This document shows, piece by piece, positions 13,280-18,540 of a DNA stretch of 18,540 bases. Positions within the stretch are counted from its first letter, which is position 1. Each line of letters begins with the position of its first letter. Below the pieces are notes generated by a model, which was not told where the DNA came from, ran no database searches, and saw nothing but the letters and a program-made list of their open reading frames with translations. The stretch lies in assembly GCA_035513275.1 (NCBI GenBank), contig DATKCJ010000085.1, forward strand, positions 1-18,540. Direction: 5' to 3'. The DNA comes from DATKCJ01 sp035513275. Lineage in GTDB: Bacteria; Verrucomicrobiota; Verrucomicrobiia; Opitutales; Opitutaceae. Position numbers and translations under genes: made by a program.

Positions 13280-14893
13280 ATGAATCCAATCGCACAGGAG
13301 GCCGCGCGCAGGCGCACGTTTGCGATCATTTCGCATCCGGACGCCGGCAAGACGACGTTGACGGAGAAGTTTCTTCTCTACGGCGGCGCCGTGCATTTGG
13401 CAGGCTCCGTGACTGCGCGCAAGAACCAGCGCGCCGCGACGTCCGACTGGATGGAACTCGAGCGCAAGCGCGGCATCTCGGTCACCTCGACCGTGCTGCA
13501 GTTCGAGTATGCCGGTTACTCGGTGAACCTCCTCGACACCCCGGGACACAAGGACTTTTCCGAGGACACCTACCGCGTGCTCACTGCGGTCGACTCCGTC
13601 GTGATGGTGATCGACGCCGCGAAAGGCATCGAGGCGCAGACGCGGAAGCTCTTCGAAATTTGCCGGCGCCGCGGCATCCCGATCTTCACGTTCTTCAACA
13701 AGTGCGACCGGCCGACACTCAATGCGATCGCGCTTCTCGACGAACTCGAGAGCGTGCTCGGCATCCCCGCCACCGCGATGGTCTGGCCGCTCGGCAATGG
13801 TCCGTCGTTCAAGGGCGTCTTCGACCGCACGACGCGACAGGTGCATCTCTTCGAGCGCGTGCCCGGCGGCGCGTATCGGGCGCCCGTTCACGTGACCGAC
13901 ATTACGTCTCCCGAAGTCCGCGAGAAGCTCGACGACTACACATTCAACGAGGTCACCGAGCAGCTCGCGATGGTCGACGGCGCGGGGCACCCGTTCGACC
14001 TCGCCGCCGTGCATGCGGGCAAGCTCACGCCGGTGTTCTTCGGCAGTGCCGTGAACAACTTCGGGGTGCAGCTCATGCTCGACAGCTTTCTCAAGCACTC
14101 GATCGGCCCGGCGGCGCGTGTCGTCGATGGCGAACTGCTTCCGATCGACGGCGAGAAGTTCTCCGGATTCGTTTTCAAGATCCAGGCCAACATGGACCCG
14201 CGCCACCGCGACCGGATCGCGTTCGTGCGCGTGTGCTCCGGCCGGTTCCGGCGCGACATGAACGCGCGACACAGCCGCACCGGAAAGACGATCCGCCTGT
14301 CGAACTCCCACAAGCTCTTCGCGCAGGATCGCGAGACGGCCGACGAGGCGTTCCCCGGCGACATCCTTGGTCTCGTCGGTCACAACGAGTTCGGCATCGG
14401 CGACACGCTCGCCGAGGACGCGACGATCGTCTTCAACGAGATCCCGCGCTTCCCGCCGGAGTGCTTCGCCTACCTCTTCAATCCCACGTCGGCCGATGCG
14501 AAGAAATTTCGCTCGGGAGTCGACCAGCTCCTCCAGGAAGGCGTGGTGCAGACGTTCACCGTGAGGAACGCCCCTATCGGCGCCGTGTTTCTCGCAGCAG
14601 TCGGCCCGCTGCAATTCGAGGTCGTGCAATACCGGTTGCAGGCCGAATACAACGCGACCACGCGACTCGAGGCCGCGCCCTTTGCATTCCTGAAGTGGCT
14701 CACTCCGCATCCATCGCTGGCGGACACGAGCAAGCTCGTCGTCGCTTCCGGTGTTTCATTCGGCACCGATCGCAACGGCGATCAAGTCGTGCTCTTCCCG
14801 AACGAGTGGACGATGCACTACTTCAAGGAAAAGAATCCCGCGCTCACGCTACTCGATTTGCCTGACGACGAGGCGTTTCACGCGAAGAAGTGA
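13280..14893 (+). CDS. prfC: Peptide chain release factor 3 (RF3), translational GTPase
   Basis: RF3 is a GTPase that helps recycle RF1/RF2 from ribosomes after peptide release. The 537-residue product has the G-domain motifs in order: G1 HPDAGKTT (19-26), the switch I region RGISVT (64-69), G3 DTPGH (86-90) and G4 NKCD (140-143). Domains II and III follow, with the RF3-typical stretches FVFKIQANMDPRHRDRIAFV, VGPLQFEVVQYRL and NEWTMHYF near the C-terminus. Length matches the family (about 525-540). EF-G-like and tetracycline-resistance proteins share the G domain but lack these late motifs. The ATG at 13280 gives MNPIAQEAARRRTFAIISHP, the usual RF3 start; no clear Shine-Dalgarno sequence precedes it. 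It is divergent from the rRNA methyltransferase, and three GTAG-headed hairpins follow the stop. Confidence 0.96.
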   Translation: MNPIAQEAARRRTFAIISHPDAGKTTLTEKFLLYGGAVHLAGSVTARKNQRAATSDWMELERKRGISVTSTVLQFEYAGYSVNLLDTPGHKDFSEDTYRVLTAVDSVVMVIDAAKGIEAQTRKLFEICRRRGIPIFTFFNKCDRPTLNAIALLDELESVLGIPATAMVWPLGNGPSFKGVFDRTTRQVHLFERVPGGAYRAPVHVTDITSPEVREKLDDYTFNEVTEQLAMVDGAGHPFDLAAVHAGKLTPVFFGSAVNNFGVQLMLDSFLKHSIGPAARVVDGELLPIDGEKFSGFVFKIQANMDPRHRDRIAFVRVCSGRFRRDMNARHSRTGKTIRLSNSHKLFAQDRETADEAFPGDILGLVGHNEFGIGDTLAEDATIVFNEIPRFPPECFAYLFNPTSADAKKFRSGVDQLLQEGVVQTFTVRNAPIGAVFLAAVGPLQFEVVQYRLQAEYNATTRLEAAPFAFLKWLTPHPSLADTSKLVVASGVSFGTDRNGDQVVLFPNEWTMHYFKEKNPALTLLDLPDDEAFHAKK

Positions 14894-14896
14894 GGT

Positions 14897-14920
14897 CCCG
14901 GCCCTCACGGGCCGGGCTAC
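14897..14920 (-). repeat. GTAG-headed hairpin, cccggccc stem, reverse orientation
   Basis: The arms cccggccc (14897-14904) and gggccggg (14909-14916) enclose tcac, then CTAC (14917-14920). It starts 3 nt after the prfC stop. On the minus strand it is identical to the element at 10906-10929, including flanking bases. Confidence 0.88.
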
Positions 14921-14929
14921 TTCCGAAAT

Positions 14930-14953
14930 GTAGCCCGCTGCGTGAGCAGCGGG
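14930..14953 (+). repeat. GTAG-headed hairpin, cccgctgc stem, loop gtga
   Basis: GTAG (14930-14933) precedes the arms cccgctgc (14934-14941) and gcagcggg (14946-14953), then ac. Head, loop gtga and trailing ac match the elements at 10906 and 14897, while the inner stem has changed on both arms together. It forms a tail-to-tail pair with the element at 14897. Confidence 0.88.
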
Positions 14954-15007
14954 ACGTTTGAGGGAGAATGCACTTTACGCACGACGAACAACGGGCTCAC
15001 CAGACAT

Positions 15008-15031
15008 CCCTGCGCTCACGCGCAGGGCTAC
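15008..15031 (-). repeat. GTAG-headed hairpin, ccctgcgc stem, reverse orientation
   Basis: The arms ccctgcgc (15008-15015) and gcgcaggg (15020-15027) enclose tcac, then CTAC (15028-15031). On the minus strand the loop is gtga, as in the elements at 10906 and 14930, with another paired stem change. It lies 60 bp before the start of the small membrane protein. Confidence 0.85.
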
Positions 15032-15090
15032 ATCCGGACGCGCACTGCGCGGGATTGCCGTCGCCGCGCAACACGCAAAGTCTCTACCCC

Positions 15091-15588
15091 ATGCTCTACC
15101 GCCTTCCCCGCTGGTTTTACGCGTTCATGTTCGCCGCTGGAATCGCGCTTGGTGCATGGCGCGTCTACGCGTGGGCACCCGAACGTTATGTGCCGGCGAA
15201 ATTCGACGCGTTCATCGAGCGCGTCGAGGCGAACCGCTGGAGCATGGCAGGCTGGATCGTCGCCACCGAATACTCCGACCGCTGGGGTTACGACAAGGAG
15301 TCGCTCGTCGGATCCGGTCGCTCCTTGTTCCGCCACTTCCAGTGGGTCGAGCTTCGTCGCGGCGCGGAGACTTGGACGTTCGCGCCGGGCTCGGCGACAG
15401 TGACCGTGACGCTCGAACTCCGCGGCGAAGGCACACAACTCGCGACGATGGCGAGGGACACTGCTTTGACCGCGACCGAGCCGTTCACGTTCACCTTCCG
15501 CAAAACCGGCGCGATGCCGTGGAGCTGGAAGATCGTGTCGATCGATCAGCCGCAATTGCGAATCGATCGCGGGCGCGCGTCCTACTGA
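15091..15588 (+). CDS. Small membrane-anchored protein of unknown function
   Basis: I do not recognise the 165-residue product. It has one N-terminal hydrophobic stretch (about residues 9-28, FYAFMFAAGIALGAWRVYAW), so it is likely anchored in the inner membrane with the rest outside. The remainder is about 135 residues of mixed helix and strand, with helical DAFIERVEANRW early and several V/T-rich strands (ATVTVTLEL, FTFTFRKTG, WSWKIVSIDQ). This order of helices, then a curved sheet ending in a W-K-I strand, resembles NTF2-like/SnoaL domains, but this is only a guess from pattern. The open frame reaches up to 14968, but that part covers the GTAG hairpin at 15008 and has no fold signal, so I chose the ATG at 15091. 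It may be co-transcribed with the permease that starts 66 bp after its stop. Confidence 0.75.
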   Translation: MLYRLPRWFYAFMFAAGIALGAWRVYAWAPERYVPAKFDAFIERVEANRWSMAGWIVATEYSDRWGYDKESLVGSGRSLFRHFQWVELRRGAETWTFAPGSATVTVTLELRGEGTQLATMARDTALTATEPFTFTFRKTGAMPWSWKIVSIDQPQLRIDRGRASY

Positions 15589-15654
15589 GAGAGGGCGCGC
15601 GGCACCATTGTTTTTCACTGGCAAGCAATGGAGCGGCACCTAGGCTCCGGGCAC

Positions 15655-16812
15655 ATGGCCGAGCCGTCCGCCTCCTTCCTGGGACCCGCCCAACGCAAGC
15701 TCGTCGGATTCGCGATCACCCTCGCGGCCTTCCTCGCGATCTTCGTCTTGTTCGCGCTGGTGCTCATGGGGCTCACTCGCGCCCTCGGTTTTTTCTCCGG
15801 CGTGCTCTGGCCGCTTGCCACAGCGACAATCCTCGCGCTCATCCTTCGCCCGGCGGCGGACTTACTGGAGCGGCGCACGCGCCTCAACCGGCTCTGGTCG
15901 GTGGTGATCCTCTTTGCCGGTTTTCTCCTCTCGGTGGCGGGCGTGCTCCTGGCGATAATCCCCGTCCTCGTTTCGCAGGCCTTGGATTTCGCGCACACGC
16001 TGCCGCAACTTTGGGAGCAGGTTTCCACGTTCGTGCGCGACAATTATCCCGGGTGGATCGCCTACGGAAAGGAACAGTTGCAGAACCCCACGGTGAAGCA
16101 GTTCGTCGACGGGGTCGTGGCCGAGGGGCGCAATCTTTTGTCGTCGCTTCTGCCGGGCTTGAAGGTCGCCGGGGCCGGCGTGCTCAACGCAGTCGGCTTC
16201 CTCGCAGGCCTGGCGATCATACCTGTCTATCTGTTCTTCTTCCTGCTCTCGCGCGGGGACTGGTTTGCGAAGCTCGGCGATCACTTCGGATTCCTGCGCG
16301 CAGAGGTGCGGGAGGATGTGATCTTTCTCGTGCGCGAGTTTGTCGCGATCGTAGTGGCGTTCTTCCGCGGGCAGATCCTGATCGGCTTCATCATGGGCGT
16401 GATGTTCGGCATCGGGTTCAGCATCGGCGGGTTGAAGTTCGGGTTGGTGATCGGGCTCTCAACCGGGATTCTGAACATCATTCCCTACCTCGGATCGATC
16501 ATCGGCCTTTCGGTCGCGATTCCGCTCGCGTTCTTTCAGCCCGAAGGCGGCCTCTGGCTCGTGGGCGTGGTGCTCGCGGTGTTCACCGCCGTGCAGGCTA
16601 TTGAGGGCTGGGTGCTCACTCCGCGGATCATGGGCAGCAGCACCGGCCTGCACCCGGTGACGATCATCATCGCAATCTTTTTCTGGGGCACCGCGCTCGG
16701 CGGACTGCTCGGCATGATCCTCGCGATCCCGCTCACGGCGTTCCTCGTGACTGCGTGGCGGCTGATCCTGAAGAAATACCTCCACGCGGAACCCGCGAAG
16801 GCCATCGACTGA
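15655..16812 (+). CDS. AI-2E family (PerM/TqsA-like) transporter
   Basis: The 385-residue product is an integral membrane protein with about seven to eight TM segments. It has the family's layout: two pairs of N-terminal helices, a polar loop (about 120-165, WEQVSTFVRDNYPGWIAYGK), then C-terminal helices with the typical runs GQILIGFIMGVMFGIGF, LNIIPYLGSIIG and the end LGMILAIPLTAFL. Members export autoinducer-2 (TqsA), exchange Na+/H+ or have no known substrate, so substrate is not assigned. The frame also has an ATG at 15628 adding nine residues (MERHLGSGH); neither start has a good Shine-Dalgarno sequence, and I prefer MAEPSASFLGPAQRKL at 15655. The MBL-fold gene follows 31 bp downstream on the same strand. 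Confidence 0.88.
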   Translation: MAEPSASFLGPAQRKLVGFAITLAAFLAIFVLFALVLMGLTRALGFFSGVLWPLATATILALILRPAADLLERRTRLNRLWSVVILFAGFLLSVAGVLLAIIPVLVSQALDFAHTLPQLWEQVSTFVRDNYPGWIAYGKEQLQNPTVKQFVDGVVAEGRNLLSSLLPGLKVAGAGVLNAVGFLAGLAIIPVYLFFFLLSRGDWFAKLGDHFGFLRAEVREDVIFLVREFVAIVVAFFRGQILIGFIMGVMFGIGFSIGGLKFGLVIGLSTGILNIIPYLGSIIGLSVAIPLAFFQPEGGLWLVGVVLAVFTAVQAIEGWVLTPRIMGSSTGLHPVTIIIAIFFWGTALGGLLGMILAIPLTAFLVTAWRLILKKYLHAEPAKAID

Positions 16813-16829
16813 GCGCGGACCGCGCGCTC
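16811..16829. repeat. GC-rich 7-bp stem hairpin at the permease stop
   Basis: The arms gagcgcg (16811-16817) and cgcgctc (16823-16829) are perfect around a 5-nt loop and overlap the stop codon. There is no T-run and no GTAG head. It lies 15 bp before the MBL-fold start, so it may affect coupling of the two genes. Confidence 0.4.
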
Positions 16830-16843
16830 GCCGAGTCAAGGCC

Positions 16844-17830
16844 ATGGCATGGGAGATCGAGTCTCGTGACGGTGTCTGGCTTCCCCAGGCCGGATGGTGG
16901 CTCGATGCAAAGACCGGCAAGGAGCGTTGCTTCGTGTCTCATGCGCACTCGGATCACATCGCTCGTCACCGCACCGTGCTCTGTTCGCCTGCGACTGCGC
17001 GTCTCATGGCGGAGCGGCTCGGCACCTCCCGGCGAGAGGTTCTCACGCAGCCATTCGGCGAGCCGCACCGACTTGAGTTCGACCTCGAGGCGACGCTCCA
17101 CCCCGCCGGGCACATCCTCGGCTCTTCGCAACTCCTGCTAGAAAACGAGCACGGGCGTCTCCTCTTCACCGGCGACTTCAAGCTCAAGCCCGGTCTCTCG
17201 TGTGAGCCGTGCGCGACGCCGAGGGCCGACGTGTTGATCATGGAGACGACATTCGGATTGCGGCACTACTCGTTTCCGCCGGCTGAAGAGACGCACCGTC
17301 GGATCGCAGAGTTCTGCCGCGAAACAATCGCCGCGCGCGAGGTGCCTGTGCTGTTTGCCTACAGCCTTGGCAAAACCCAGGAAGTCCTCGCGGGGCTGCG
17401 CGGCGCTGGGCTCGCGATCATGCTCGCGCCCGCGTCATTCAAGATGACGCGAGTGTGCGAGGAACTCGGAGCGTCGTTTCCCGACTATTCCCTCCTGGAT
17501 CCGCGGAGTTGCGCCGGCCATGTCGTGATCGGACCTCCCGCATACGGCGACGACGGCTGGCTGAGTGCGCTGCCGAAGTGCCGCACCGCGATGGTGAGCG
17601 GCTGGGCCGCGGACCCAGGTGCGGCGTATCGGTTTCGCGCGGATGCCGCGTTCCCACTCTCTGACCACGCGGACCACGCGGACTTGCTCGCGTTTGTGCG
17701 CGCAGTGAATCCGTCGCGCGTCTTCACGATGCACGGGTTTGCGCGGGAGTTCGCCTCGGACCTGCGGGCGCTCGGCATCGAGGCATGGGCGCTCGGCCTG
17801 CCGAACCAGCTCGACCTTAAGCTCGAGTGA
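16844..17830 (+). CDS. Metallo-beta-lactamase-fold nuclease-like protein (ligase-associated exonuclease type)
   Basis: The 328-residue product has the zinc motif HxHxDH as SHAHSDH (His33, His35, Asp37, His38), then HPAGHILGSSQ, FTGDFKLKPG and, near the end, SDHADHADLL and TMHGFA. This is the MBL plus beta-CASP-like pattern of the nucleases related to mRNA 3'-end processing factors. METTFGLRHYSFPP and the YSLGKTQEVL stretch closely resemble bacterial ligase-associated DNA exonucleases, which usually lie beside an ATP-dependent DNA ligase and Lhr-type helicase. No ligase is visible here up to the window edge, so the repair link is inference; an RNA-processing role is the alternative. No signal peptide is seen, so it is cytoplasmic. 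The ATG at 16844 is preceded by a weak AAGG. It follows the permease by 31 bp. Confidence 0.82.
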   Translation: MAWEIESRDGVWLPQAGWWLDAKTGKERCFVSHAHSDHIARHRTVLCSPATARLMAERLGTSRREVLTQPFGEPHRLEFDLEATLHPAGHILGSSQLLLENEHGRLLFTGDFKLKPGLSCEPCATPRADVLIMETTFGLRHYSFPPAEETHRRIAEFCRETIAAREVPVLFAYSLGKTQEVLAGLRGAGLAIMLAPASFKMTRVCEELGASFPDYSLLDPRSCAGHVVIGPPAYGDDGWLSALPKCRTAMVSGWAADPGAAYRFRADAAFPLSDHADHADLLAFVRAVNPSRVFTMHGFAREFASDLRALGIEAWALGLPNQLDLKLE

Positions 17831-17909
17831 ACCTCTCCGAGCATCGAGAAATACTTTGGCGGTGCGCACCTTTCTGGCATCCTGAGGTCTGAACGCTTTC
17901 CTTCGATCC

Positions 17910-18540
17910 GTGACGCCTATTGAAACAAAGACCAGATTCGCGCTGATGGCTGCGATGGCGCTGGCCATGGCGGGCTGCACCTCGGGTCGCGCGCCGACGA
18001 TCGCACCGGCGCCGGCGGTCGCACTCGCGTCGACACCGCAATCGGCTGAGCCGGTGGTGCTCGTGCCCGTTCCGGTGGTGCTCGACTCTCAGACTTTCGT
18101 GCAGCCAGAGGAGAAGAGCCCCGAGCTCAAGCCGATCGCCGAGTCAGTTCCCGAGCCGCAACCAACAACGTCCGACGCACCACTCCCGTCTCCCCGCCCG
18201 CCACTTCCGGAGTCGCAACTGCCCGAAGAACTCGAAGTCGTGCATGCGCCTATGGCCGAAGTATCGCCCGTTGACGCGCAAGAGGAAGAGCCAGCTCCAC
18301 ACGCCAACGTCGACTCGGCATCGGTCGCGTTCCTTCGCCCCGGCGAACTCCTCGTGTTCCGGATGAACTGGGGAATCCTGAGCAACATCGGCGAGACACG
18401 CATCGAGACGGTCGAGGAGGAAGTCGACGGCTCGCGGCGCTTTCGAATCAAGATCTCGACGAAGTCGCGCGGCCTCCTCAACACGATCTACCCGGTCGTG
18501 AACGACTCGGAATCCGTTATCGAGCGCTCGACCGGCAGGC
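17910..18540 (+). CDS. Lipoprotein with C-terminal DUF3108-like domain, cut by window edge
   Basis: The frame is open from a GTG at 17910 to the right edge, giving 210 residues of an unfinished protein. It begins MTPIETKTRFALMAAMALAM and then AGC, which reads as a lipoprotein signal with the lipidated Cys at residue 22; Met at -3 is a slightly off lipobox. An ATG at 17946 would leave no basic N-region, so GTG is preferred, though no ribosome site is clear. Residues 25-140 are a Pro/Glu/Ala-rich linker (for example PLPSPRPPLPESQLPEE) with low complexity. From about residue 143 a folded domain starts, FLRPGELLVFRMNWGILSNIGE, with ETVEEEVDGSRRF and NDSESVIE, like the DUF3108 family of envelope proteins. 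Its function is unknown; it is probably anchored in a membrane facing the periplasm. Confidence 0.8.
   Translation, partial: MTPIETKTRFALMAAMALAMAGCTSGRAPTIAPAPAVALASTPQSAEPVVLVPVPVVLDSQTFVQPEEKSPELKPIAESVPEPQPTTSDAPLPSPRPPLPESQLPEELEVVHAPMAEVSPVDAQEEEPAPHANVDSASVAFLRPGELLVFRMNWGILSNIGETRIETVEEEVDGSRRFRIKISTKSRGLLNTIYPVVNDSESVIERSTGR

Noticed and set aside
13229..14710. Minus-strand open frame of 493 codons opposite prfC
   Set aside because: It covers RF3 G-domain motifs on the other strand, and its Arg/His/Glu-rich product shows no fold.
10703..15031. CRISPR array
   Set aside because: The repeats are hairpins with varied stems, both orientations and irregular spacing, and there are no uniform spacers or cas genes.
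14958..16604. Plus-strand open frame of 548 codons across the small membrane protein and the permease
   Set aside because: It is out of frame with two better-supported genes, and its Arg-rich product lacks any TM or domain signal.

Overview
The window is GC-rich and densely coding, about 94% genes and partial genes, with no rRNA, tRNA, CRISPR array, prophage or transposase gene that I can see. The gene set points to a verrucomicrobial bacterium, probably near the Opitutaceae. The main clue is a double-length, four-ATPase UvrA, an architecture I also know from Chlamydiae in the same superphylum. The ankyrin repeats with a GHL-Q-P pattern and the very abundant GTAG-headed palindromes in short intergenic gaps fit this. 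The assignment is inference, not proof.

Layout from left to right. On the minus strand lie the start of a dihydrolipoamide dehydrogenase gene (cut by the left edge) and, upstream of it, a four-helix holin-like membrane protein. Only 35 bp separate the latter from a divergent plus-strand pair, a family-4 glycosyltransferase and the giant uvrA (1930 codons). Facing uvrA is a stand-alone receiver-domain response regulator, which is divergent from an ankyrin-repeat gene. Enolase follows, then a palindrome-rich gap, then an exported DUF4097-like protein built of DTSGGSI repeats. That gene converges on a minus-strand RlmI-like 23S rRNA methyltransferase, which is divergent from prfC (release factor 3). 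The right part holds a small membrane-anchored protein, an AI-2E/PerM-type permease, a metallo-beta-lactamase-fold nuclease-like protein, and the start of a DUF3108-type lipoprotein cut by the right edge.

Most genes are ordinary housekeeping functions: NER repair, glycolysis, translation termination, rRNA modification and envelope proteins. The glycosyltransferase and uvrA are 12 bp apart and could be co-transcribed. Otherwise the region looks like single genes and short operons rather than one pathway.

The unusual signal is structural. Sixteen hairpins in 18.5 kb carry the tetranucleotide GTAG at their foot, often as head-to-head pairs (GTAG-hairpin ... hairpin-CTAC). Their stems differ in sequence but stay perfectly paired, while the head and often the loop are constant. 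Several begin 7 to 9 nt after a stop codon. One pair lies inside uvrA as an open, in-frame insert. uvrA also carries two copies of a second palindrome family, read in two different reading frames, and a five-copy heptamer repeat. Together these make uvrA a host of at least four repeat-derived peptide insertions. This resembles the REP/RAYT and Rickettsia palindromic element phenomena, but no RAYT gene is present here.
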